Shown piece by piece: positions 16,584 through 24,765 of a stretch of 64,000 nucleotides of DNA (position 1 is its first letter; every line of letters begins with the position of its first letter). Below the pieces are notes generated by a model. It did not search any database. It saw only the letters and a program-made list of their open reading frames with translations, and was not told where the DNA came from. The position numbers were made by a program, and so were the translations under genes. This DNA comes from Rubrivivax sp. (GTDB lineage Bacteria > Pseudomonadota > Gammaproteobacteria > Burkholderiales > Burkholderiaceae_C). The stretch lies in the NCBI GenBank assembly GCA_019635285.1, contig JAHBZS010000006.1, positions 1 through 64,000 on the forward strand, read 5' to 3'.

Positions 16584-17785
16584 GGGCGGTAGCCGTCGGT
16601 CAGGGTGTGGAGGAATTCGAGGACGAGGTCGATCTCCGCGTCGTCCAGCCGTGGCGCCTGGCCGCGCTGGCGGTCGTAGGGCACCTCGGTGGTGTTGACG
16701 TTGCGGTGGTAGGCGGCGGGCAGGTCGTCGAACTTCTGCACGCTGCCGCCGGCCACCGGATAGAACGCCTCCGGCTGGGTGTCGCGGCGCACGTAGAACT
16801 CCAGCGCCTCGCGCAAGGTGCGGAAGCGGCCGTTGTGGAAGTAGGGCGCGGTGACGGCCACGTTGCGCAAGGTGGGCACCTTGAACGCGCCGCACAGGTC
16901 GCTGCGGCCGCTCAGGTCGGTGCGGTCGGGGCCGCACAGGCCCAGGTCGTAGTAGCTGGGGTCGGCATTCGCCGGGATGCGCGCGTTGCGCGGCACGCCC
17001 AGGTTGTCGTAGCTGAAGTCGGTGAACAGCGGCAGGCTGCCGTCGGAACCACGGCCGCTGGGGTGGCAGCCGGCGCAGTTGCCCTTGGTGGGGTCGTTGA
17101 ACAGCGCCAGGCCGCGCAGCTCACGCTCGCTGAGCGTCACCTGGCCACGCAGGAAGGCGTCGTACTTGCTGTCGAAGGGGGCGAAGTCGGGGTCCTCGCG
17201 CTGGTACTGCTGCAAGGCCAGCGTGACGCGGGCGAAGGCGTCCTGCGGCCGGCTCAGGATGTCGGCGCCGAAGAGCTGCTTGAAGGTCTGGACATAGCTG
17301 GCCTGGGCGAGGCGGCCCACCATCTCTTCGACCGAGGCGTTGGCCATCTCGTGCGGCGCGAGCAGCGGACGTTCGGCCTGCGCCTGCAGCGAGGCGGCGC
17401 GACCGTCGCGGTCGAAGCCGCCGGTGGGCGTGCCTTCGCCGTCGAAGAAGAAGGCCGGGTTCAGCGCCAGGTAGCGCAGCGACGGTGCGTTGCGCGTGCC
17501 GGGCACGTCGAGACCCGCGCCGCCCGACGGCACCACCACGTCGGGGTCGTTGGTGGCATGGGCGGTTGCCGGCACGTGGCAGGTGGCGCAGGACATGCGA
17601 CCGGAGGCCGACAGCGAGGCGTCGCGGAAGATCTGCTCGCCCAGTGCGGCCATCGGGCTGAGGCGCGTGCGGCTGGCGCTGCTGTCGCCGCCGTCGCCGC
17701 CGCCGCAAGCGGCCAGCGCACCCCCGGCCAGCACGGCCACCAGGCCCAGGCGCCAGACGGGGCGCCGCCGTGAACTGCGGAACAT
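16580..17785 (-). CDS. Di-heme cytochrome c peroxidase/MauG-family lipoprotein
   Basis: The 401-residue product begins with a lipoprotein signal (VLAGGALAACGGG, Cys27) and has two c-type haem sites: CATCH (Cys66, Cys69, His70) and CAGCH near residue 236. The motifs VPGTRNAPSLRYLALNPAFFFDG and FKVPTLRNVAVTAPYFHNG are characteristic of MauG/cytochrome c peroxidase proteins. It is the first gene of the operon, directly downstream of a Fur-box-like dyad. Members reduce peroxide or oxidise a partner protein or metal. With the porin, FMN carrier and ApbE, an iron-responsive periplasmic redox role is plausible but unproven. Confidence 0.88.
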   Translation of the reverse strand: MFRSSRRRPVWRLGLVAVLAGGALAACGGGDGGDSSASRTRLSPMAALGEQIFRDASLSASGRMSCATCHVPATAHATNDPDVVVPSGGAGLDVPGTRNAPSLRYLALNPAFFFDGEGTPTGGFDRDGRAASLQAQAERPLLAPHEMANASVEEMVGRLAQASYVQTFKQLFGADILSRPQDAFARVTLALQQYQREDPDFAPFDSKYDAFLRGQVTLSERELRGLALFNDPTKGNCAGCHPSGRGSDGSLPLFTDFSYDNLGVPRNARIPANADPSYYDLGLCGPDRTDLSGRSDLCGAFKVPTLRNVAVTAPYFHNGRFRTLREALEFYVRRDTQPEAFYPVAGGSVQKFDDLPAAYHRNVNTTEVPYDRQRGQAPRLDDAEIDLVLEFLHTLTDGYRP

Positions 17786-17800
17786 GAGAGCTAATACAAA

Positions 17801-17815
17801 TGCGATTGATTCGCA
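17801..17815 (-). promoter_or_regulatory. Fur-box-like 7-1-7 dyad
   Basis: TGCGATT-G-ATTCGCA is a near-perfect dyad (one mismatch) matching the 7-1-7 Fur-box layout TGATAAT-n-ATTATCA with GC-rich substitutions of the kind seen in high-GC betaproteobacteria. It lies 16-30 bp upstream of the start codon of the di-heme gene, a position suited to repression of the whole operon. Confidence 0.5.
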
Positions 17816-17906
17816 CTGTATGTGCTCAAGGCCCCCAGACCCGCTGGCGGGCTCACTGTTTTTGACGACTGTCGCTGAGCGGCAACGGAACGTGCCGCCA
17901 AAGCGA

Positions 17907-18461
17907 TCAATCCGGCAGGTCGATGCCGCGGCGCCGGCGCATGCTGCGCCCGACGGCGTCGAGCGCCGCGTCGTCCAGCAGGCGGGTGGCCATGGGCAAC
18001 AGTTCGCGTTCCTCGATCCGCAGGTGCTCGGCGTAGGCCGCGACGAAGCGTTCGACCCGCGCGGCGTCGAGGCCGGACGCCGTGCCCGCCGCCACGCGCT
18101 GCAGTTCCTCGCGCAGCGCCGCCCAATGGCGCTCCATCTCGCGGTGCTGGCCCGTCAGCGCGCTGACCAGGTCACGCAGGCAGACGGCGTCGGAGCCGGC
18201 CATCGATTCGATCAGCGCGGGGAACAGGTCCTCTTCCTCGTCCTGGTGGTGATGCGCCGCCGCGGTGTCGAAGTAGCGCATCACGGCGCTCGCCGCCTGC
18301 TGCGCCTGCGCGTCCGCGCCGTGCGCCGCCACGTGCGGCAGCAGGCGACGCAGGGTTTCGCACTGCTGCTCGATGCGCTGGTGGCAGGCGGCCAGCATTT
18401 CCAGCGGCACCTCGAAACTGGCGGCCGGGCTGCGGTGGCCGGGCAGGGGGACGGAAGCCAT
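17907..18461 (-). CDS. Hemerythrin-like (HHE domain) protein
   Basis: The 184-residue cytoplasmic protein has the helical-bundle metal-binding pattern of HHE/hemerythrin domains: an early His in AACHQRIEQQ, the cluster HHHQDEEEDLFP, the pair HREMERHW and AEHLRIEERELLP. Such proteins bind a non-haem di-iron centre and act in oxygen, nitric oxide or iron sensing. It is downstream of and separate from the Fur-box-like site and shares the same strand as the redox operon. ATG 18461 is chosen over the long upstream open frame, which is the shadow of the MFS gene. Confidence 0.82.
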   Translation of the reverse strand: MASVPLPGHRSPAASFEVPLEMLAACHQRIEQQCETLRRLLPHVAAHGADAQAQQAASAVMRYFDTAAAHHHQDEEEDLFPALIESMAGSDAVCLRDLVSALTGQHREMERHWAALREELQRVAAGTASGLDAARVERFVAAYAEHLRIEERELLPMATRLLDDAALDAVGRSMRRRRGIDLPD

Positions 18462-18518
18462 GTCCCGCAGCATGCCATCGCCCGCCGTGTGCCGGAGCGG
18501 CCGGAGAGAATGACCCCG

Positions 18519-19748
18519 ATGTCTGCCACGGTCTCCACAGCGCCCGAGGCGCTGCCGCGCGGCGCGGTCGCCTGCCTGTCCTTGAGCGCCTTCGGCAGCG
18601 GCATGTCGCTGCGTGTCAACGACGCCCTGCTGCCGCAGCTGGCGCGCGAGTTCGGCGTGACGCTGAGCCAGGCGTCGCAGGTCATCAGCCTGTTTGCCAT
18701 CGCCTACGGGGTGTCGCAGCTGCTCTTCGGCCCGCTGGGCGACCGCTTCGGCAAGTACCGCGTGGTCGCCTGGGCGGCGGCGGCCTGCGCCCTGGCGTCG
18801 CTGGCCAGTGCGCTGGCGCCGGACTTCCTGGCGCTGCGGCTGACACGCGTGCTGTCCGGCGCCACCGCGGCGGCGATCATCCCGCTGTCGATGGCCTGGA
18901 TCGGCGACGTGGTGCCGTACGCCGAGCGCCAGCCGGTGCTGGCGCGCTTCCTCATCGGCCAGATCGTCGGCCTGTCCACCGGCGTGTGGCTCGGCGGCTT
19001 CGCCGCCGACCACTTGTCGTGGCAGGCGCCCTACCTGCTGATCGCGCTGCTCTTCAGCGGCGCCAGCCTCGCGCTGTTCGCGCTGCAGCGGCGGCTGCCG
19101 GCGGCGGCGCGGCGGACGGTGCGGGCCGAGGGCCCCGCCTGGAAGCGCACGCGGTCGGAATTTGCGCAGGTTCTGTCGCTGCCCTGGGCGCGCACGGTGC
19201 TGTCGTTGGTGTTCATCGAAGGCATGTGCCTGTACGGCCCCTTTGCCTTCGTCGCCACGCATGTGCACCAGCGCTTCGGGCTGTCGCTGTCCAGTGCCGG
19301 TTCGCTGGTCATGCTGTTCGGCCTCGGCGGCCTGCTCTTCGCGCTGTTCTCGGGCCGCATGGTGCGACGGCTGGGCGAAACCGGCCTGGCGCGCTGGGGC
19401 GGGGCGCTGCTGTGTCTGTCGCTGCTGACCATCGGCTTCGCGCCGGGCTGGGGCTGGGCGACGCTTGCCTGCTTCGTGCTCGGCCTGGGCTTCTACACGC
19501 TGCACAACACGCTGCAGGTCAACGCCACGCAGATGGCCCCCGAGCGCCGTGGTGCCGCGGTGTCGGCCTTTGCCGCCTGCTTCTTCCTCGGCCAGTCGGC
19601 CGGCGTCACGCTGGGCGGGTGGGCGGTGGGCACCATCGGCGCCAGCCGCTTCATGGCGCTGGGCGGCTTGGGCCTGCTGGCGGTGTCGCTGACCTTCGCC
19701 GCGGCCTTGGGCCGGCGGCGCCGCGCCGCGGCGGTGCCCGTCGACTGA
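18519..19748 (+). CDS. MFS transporter (DHA1/YbjJ-like)
   Basis: The 409-residue inner-membrane protein has twelve hydrophobic segments and the MFS motif LLFGPLGDRFGKYRVV between helices 2 and 3. SGATAAAIIPLSMAWIGDVV corresponds to the helix 4 region of drug/H+ antiporters. I chose ATG 18519 because GGAGAGA at 18503-18509 is well spaced for it; ATG 18510 is too close to that site. It is an efflux pump by family, with unknown substrate. Confidence 0.85.
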   Translation: MSATVSTAPEALPRGAVACLSLSAFGSGMSLRVNDALLPQLAREFGVTLSQASQVISLFAIAYGVSQLLFGPLGDRFGKYRVVAWAAAACALASLASALAPDFLALRLTRVLSGATAAAIIPLSMAWIGDVVPYAERQPVLARFLIGQIVGLSTGVWLGGFAADHLSWQAPYLLIALLFSGASLALFALQRRLPAAARRTVRAEGPAWKRTRSEFAQVLSLPWARTVLSLVFIEGMCLYGPFAFVATHVHQRFGLSLSSAGSLVMLFGLGGLLFALFSGRMVRRLGETGLARWGGALLCLSLLTIGFAPGWGWATLACFVLGLGFYTLHNTLQVNATQMAPERRGAAVSAFAACFFLGQSAGVTLGGWAVGTIGASRFMALGGLGLLAVSLTFAAALGRRRRAAAVPVD

Positions 19749-19772
19749 GGGCGCGGCGCTACTTGCTTTTTC

Positions 19773-19827
19773 GGCCGCGCTGCCGGGGCGGCAGCGGCGG
19801 CCGAACGATGCCGCGTGGCGCGGCATC
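19773..19827. terminator. Two adjacent hairpins between convergent genes
   Basis: Hairpin one pairs ggccgcgctgcc (19773-19784) with ggcagcggcggcc (19790-19802) with one bulged base. Hairpin two is perfect: gatgccgcg (19807-19815), loop tgg, cgcggcatc (19819-19827). They separate the MFS gene from the convergent acyl-CoA dehydrogenase. No T-run follows, so they may only limit read-through. Confidence 0.5.
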
Positions 19828-19853
19828 TGGGAAGAAGCGCCCGGCGCCTTGGG

Positions 19854-21086
<1,233 letters not shown>

Positions 21087-21209
21087 GCTGTCTCCTGGGT
21101 TGGCAGGCCCCCGCGGCCATGCGTGACGGTAGCAGAGGCAGCGCCTGCGGGTTGTCCCCGACGTGGCAGCCAGGGACTATGCTGCGGCCCCGTCGTCAAG
21201 GAGCGTGCG

Positions 21210-21983
21210 ATGCCGTCCGTGCTGAAACAGTTCGACCTGAGTGGCCGCCTCGCGCTGGTCACCGGCTCCAGCGCCGGCATCGGGCTGGCGCTGGCGCAGG
21301 GCCTGGCCGGCGCCGGCGCCGCGGTGGTGCTGAACGGGCGCCGCGCCGACAAGCTCGACGAAGCCGCGGCGGCGCTGCGCGCGCAGGGCGCCACGGTGCA
21401 TGCGATGCCCTTCGATGTCGGCGACGCGGCGGCGGTGGCCGCGGCGGTGGCACGCATCGAAGCCGAGATCGGCGAGATCGACATCCTCATCAACAACGCC
21501 GGCATGCAGCGGCGCGCGCCGTTGCAGGACTTCGCGCAGGACGACTGGCGCGAGCTGATGCGCACCAACCTCGACAGCGTGTTCATCGTCGGCCAGGCGG
21601 TGGCGCGGCACATGATCCCGCGCGGCCGCGGCAAGATCGTCAACATCTGCTCGGTGCAAAGCGAGCTGGGCCGCCCGGGCATCGCGCCCTACACGGCCAG
21701 CAAGGGCGCGGTGAAGATGCTGACCAAGGGCATGGCCATCGACTGGGGGCCGTACGGGCTGCAGGTCAACGGCCTGGGGCCGGGCTACTTCAAGACCGAG
21801 CTGAACCAGGCGCTGGTCGACAACCCAGAATTCAGCGCCTGGCTGATCGGCCGCACGCCGTCGCGGCGCTGGGGCGATGTCGAAGACCTGGTCGGCGCGG
21901 CCGTGTTCCTGGCCAGCGACGCCTCGCGCTTCGTCAACGGCCACATCCTCTATGTCGATGGCGGCGTCACCGCCACGCTTTGA
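21210..21983 (+). CDS. idnO: SDR, gluconate 5-dehydrogenase-like (IdnO)
   Basis: The 257-residue product is closest by pattern to gluconate 5-dehydrogenases. It has FDLSGRLALVTGSSAGIGLALAQGLAGAGA at the N-terminus, INNAGMQ, NICSVQSELGRPGIAPYTASKGAV with Ser/Tyr/Lys, and MLTKGMAIDWGPYGLQVNGLGPGYFKTELN. It interconverts 5-ketogluconate and gluconate in that family. The next gene, ten bases downstream, encodes an idonate 5-dehydrogenase, its usual partner, which raises confidence. Long upstream open sequence in the same frame is antisense to the acyl-CoA dehydrogenase and was ignored. Confidence 0.8.
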   Translation: MPSVLKQFDLSGRLALVTGSSAGIGLALAQGLAGAGAAVVLNGRRADKLDEAAAALRAQGATVHAMPFDVGDAAAVAAAVARIEAEIGEIDILINNAGMQRRAPLQDFAQDDWRELMRTNLDSVFIVGQAVARHMIPRGRGKIVNICSVQSELGRPGIAPYTASKGAVKMLTKGMAIDWGPYGLQVNGLGPGYFKTELNQALVDNPEFSAWLIGRTPSRRWGDVEDLVGAAVFLASDASRFVNGHILYVDGGVTATL

Positions 21984-21993
21984 AAGGCACCCG

Positions 21994-23028
21994 ATGGACG
22001 CGCTCGTCATCCATGCCCCCGGCGACCTGCGGGTCGAGACGGTCGACACGCCCGACGTGCAGCCGCATCAGCTGCAGGTGCGCGTGCGCTGCGGCGGCAT
22101 CTGCGGCTCGGACCTGCACTACTACCAGCACGGCGGCTTCGGCACGGTGCGCATCCAGCAGCCGATGGTGCTGGGCCACGAGGTCGCCGGCAGCATCGAA
22201 ACGGTGGGTGGCGCGGTGCAGGGCTTCGCGCCGGGCGAGCGCGTGGCCATCAGCCCCAGCCGGCCGTGCGGGCAGTGCCGCTACTGCCAGCTGGGGCAGC
22301 ATAACCACTGCCTGGACATGCGCTACTACGGCAGCGCGATGCGCATGCCGCACGTGCAGGGCGCGTTCCGCCAGCGCATCGTCTGCGACGCCAGCCAGGC
22401 CTACAAGCTGGCCGATCACGTCAGCGATGCCGAAGGCGCGATGGCCGAGCCGTTGTCGGTGGCGCTGCATGCGGTGAACCGCGCCGGGCCGCTGCTGGGC
22501 AAGAGCGTGCTGGTCACCGGCTGCGGGCCGATCGGCGCGATGGCGGTGATCGCTGCACGGCGCGCCGGCGCGACGCGCATCGTGGCCACCGACATGGCGG
22601 TGCAGCCGCTGCGCACGGCGCTGAAGATCGGCGCCGACCAGGCGATCAACATCAAGGACGAGCCCGATGCGCTGGCCGCCTTCAGCGCCGACAAGGGGCA
22701 GTTCGACGTGCTCTTCGAAGCCAGCGGCAACGCGCGCGCGCTGGTCGGCGCCTTCGACGCGCTGCGGCCGCGCGGCATCATCGTGCAGATGGGGCTGGGC
22801 GGCGAGATGAGCCTGCCCATCAACACCATCGTCGCCAAGGAATTCGAGCTGCGCGGCACCTTCCGCTTCCACGCCGAGTTCGCAACGGCCGTGCAACTGC
22901 TCAACCAGCGGCTCGTGGACCTGAAGCCGCTGATCTCGGCCACGCTGCCCTATCGCGACGCCGGCAAGGCCTTTGCCCTGGCGGCCGACCGCTCGCAGGC
23001 GATGAAGGTGCTGCTGAGCTTCGAATGA
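21994..23028 (+). CDS. idnD: L-idonate 5-dehydrogenase (zinc medium-chain dehydrogenase)
   Basis: The 344-residue product is a zinc-dependent medium-chain dehydrogenase: catalytic-zinc motif GGICGSDLHYY and GHEVAG, structural-zinc cysteines in CGQCRYCQLGQHNHC, and NAD(P) loop VLVTGCGPIGAMAVIAARRAGA. It oxidises L-idonate to 5-ketogluconate, which the upstream SDR reduces to D-gluconate. No gluconate kinase or idonate transporter is adjacent; the nearby MFS gene is OxlT-like and on the other strand. A hairpin terminator follows the stop. Confidence 0.85.
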   Translation: MDALVIHAPGDLRVETVDTPDVQPHQLQVRVRCGGICGSDLHYYQHGGFGTVRIQQPMVLGHEVAGSIETVGGAVQGFAPGERVAISPSRPCGQCRYCQLGQHNHCLDMRYYGSAMRMPHVQGAFRQRIVCDASQAYKLADHVSDAEGAMAEPLSVALHAVNRAGPLLGKSVLVTGCGPIGAMAVIAARRAGATRIVATDMAVQPLRTALKIGADQAINIKDEPDALAAFSADKGQFDVLFEASGNARALVGAFDALRPRGIIVQMGLGGEMSLPINTIVAKEFELRGTFRFHAEFATAVQLLNQRLVDLKPLISATLPYRDAGKAFALAADRSQAMKVLLSFE

Positions 23029-23042
23029 ACGGCGAATGAAAA

Positions 23043-23070
23043 AAGGCCGAGCGGCTGGCCGCTCGGCCTT
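23043..23070. terminator. Bidirectional intrinsic terminator
   Basis: A perfect 12-bp stem (aaggccgagcgg at 23043-23054 and ccgctcggcctt at 23059-23070) with the four-base loop ctgg. On the left it is preceded by a run of A, which gives a T-run for reverse-strand transcripts; on the right TTGGTTT follows. It serves the convergent idnD gene and the OxlT-like gene. Confidence 0.85.
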
Positions 23071-23088
23071 GGTTTGGGGCGTGCGGGT

Positions 23089-24438
23089 TCAGCCGCGTGC
23101 GCCCGCCACGGCCAGCCCGGCGACCGGCGCGCGCGGCGCGCGGCCTTGTTCGTCGCGCACCAGAGCGTCGGTGCGGGCCACGTGCGCGGCCAGCATGGGG
23201 CGCAGCGCGAACACCGCCAGAGTCGCCGCCAGCAGGTCCAGCGCGGCCACCGTGTAGAGCACCGTCGACCAGGTGCCGGTGGCCTCCATCAGCAGGTTGC
23301 CCAGCGGCACGAACAGCGCGCCGATGCCCTTGGCGCAGTAGAGCACGCCGTAGATCTTGCCGATGTGCTTGGTGCCGAAGGCGTCGCCCGCCAGTGCCGA
23401 GAACAGCGAATACACCTCGCCCCAGGCCAGGAAGACCATGCCCGACAGGATCAGGAAGGCCCAGGGGTTGTGGCCGAAGTAGCCCAGCGCGATGATGCCC
23501 AGGCCTTCCAGCGTGAAGGCGATGACCATCGTCATCTCGCGGCCGATGTGGTCGGAGATCCAGCCGAACAGCGGGCGCGAGATGCCGTTCATGATGCGGT
23601 CGAGCATCAGCGCCAGCGGCAGCGCGGCCATGGTCACGAAGTACAGGTCGACCTTGAAGTGCTTGACGCCCAGGTCCTGCGCGATCACGCCCAGCTGCGC
23701 CACGGCCATCATGCCGCCGGTGACCACGCAGCTGAACATCAGCAGCATCAGCCAGAACAGCTTGGTGCTCAGCGCTTCCTTCAGCGTGTAGTCGCGGCGG
23801 CTCTGGTTGACCTTGGTCGACGCACGCACCTCGTGCGATTGCGGGGCCACCAGGAACCACGCGGCGGCGAAGGCCAGCGAGCCCTGCAGCACGCCGAAGA
23901 AGAAGGTGTGCTGGAAGCCGGCGGTCTCGATCATCGCGGCGATGGGCAGGATGGTCGCCGCCGAACCGGCGCCGAAGCCGCCGGCCGTCAGCCCCACGGC
24001 CAGGCCGCGCCGGTCGGGGAACCACTTCAGCGCGTTGTTGATGCAGGTGGAGTAGATCGAGCCGACGCCGATGCCGCCGATGGCCGCGCCGAGGTAGAAG
24101 CCGGCCAGCGACGTGGCCTGCGAGTTGATGATCCAGGCGCCGCCGATGAACAGCGCGCCGAAGGCAACCATCAGCTTCGGCCCGAAGCGGTCGATGAAGT
24201 AGCCCTCGATCGGCGCCAGCCAGGTCTGCACCAGCACGAAGATGGTGAAGGCGATCTGGATCGAGGCGCGTTCCCAGCCGAACTTGCTCTGGATCTCGGG
24301 CACGAACAGCGTCCAGGCGTACTGCAGGTTGGCCGTGGCGATCATGCAGACGATACCCACGGCCAGCTGCAGCCACCGGTTGCGATACCAGCTCGCCGCC
24401 GCGGCCGCGGTGGGGTTCTGTAGGGTCCGGGTGTTCAT
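23089..24438 (-). CDS. MFS transporter, OxlT (oxalate/formate antiporter)-like
   Basis: The 449-residue inner-membrane protein begins MNTRTLQNPTAAAAASWYRNRWLQLAVGIVCMIATANLQYAWTLFVPEIQSKFGW, typical of the oxalate/formate antiporter family, and has twelve transmembrane segments with IGVGSIYSTCINNALKWFPDRRGLAVGLTAGGFG in helices 4-5. It exchanges organic acids or monocarboxylates; oxalate itself is not implied, since no oxalyl-CoA genes are present. GGAGG seven bases before ATG 24438 is a strong ribosome-binding site. The intrinsic terminator lies just after the stop. Confidence 0.85.
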   Translation of the reverse strand: MNTRTLQNPTAAAAASWYRNRWLQLAVGIVCMIATANLQYAWTLFVPEIQSKFGWERASIQIAFTIFVLVQTWLAPIEGYFIDRFGPKLMVAFGALFIGGAWIINSQATSLAGFYLGAAIGGIGVGSIYSTCINNALKWFPDRRGLAVGLTAGGFGAGSAATILPIAAMIETAGFQHTFFFGVLQGSLAFAAAWFLVAPQSHEVRASTKVNQSRRDYTLKEALSTKLFWLMLLMFSCVVTGGMMAVAQLGVIAQDLGVKHFKVDLYFVTMAALPLALMLDRIMNGISRPLFGWISDHIGREMTMVIAFTLEGLGIIALGYFGHNPWAFLILSGMVFLAWGEVYSLFSALAGDAFGTKHIGKIYGVLYCAKGIGALFVPLGNLLMEATGTWSTVLYTVAALDLLAATLAVFALRPMLAAHVARTDALVRDEQGRAPRAPVAGLAVAGARG

Positions 24439-24765
24439 GCGTGTGCCTCCGTGGGGTGGATGTGTTCGACACCCGCACTGTGGCGACGACGGCGTTCGGG
24501 CGCGCCTGCCCGAAGTCACGCCTTGAGTCGAGACAAACCCCTAGGATCAGGGCGAACCCCCATGACGATCGTCATGGGTGGCGCCGCCCGGCCCGTGGCC
24601 GATCAACGGCCAAGAAGAAGGCCGCACCCGACGGCGGCGCGTCGCGGAAGGCCGGCGTTGCCGGCGTCAACTGGGTCGGCCCGCAGGTCCCACGAAGCCG
24701 AACAGATGGCCGCCGCGGCGCTGGCCGGCTCAGCGCCGCCTCAGCGCCGCGGCAGGGCCGCGCGG
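24439..24765. other. Intergenic region upstream of the OxlT-like gene
   Basis: This 327-bp space holds the promoter region for the OxlT-like gene and the 3' flank of the second molybdenum hydroxylase operon. It includes a 20-bp perfect palindrome (24559-24578) and two tandem copies of an 11-bp unit beginning tcagcgccgc (24730-24750). No coding potential is seen. Confidence 0.6.
24559..24578. promoter_or_regulatory. 20-bp perfect palindrome, candidate operator
   Basis: cccatgacgatcgtcatggg reads the same on both strands. It lies about 120 bp upstream of the OxlT-like start codon. It has no loop and no T-run, so a dimeric regulator site is more likely than a terminator. Confidence 0.55.
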
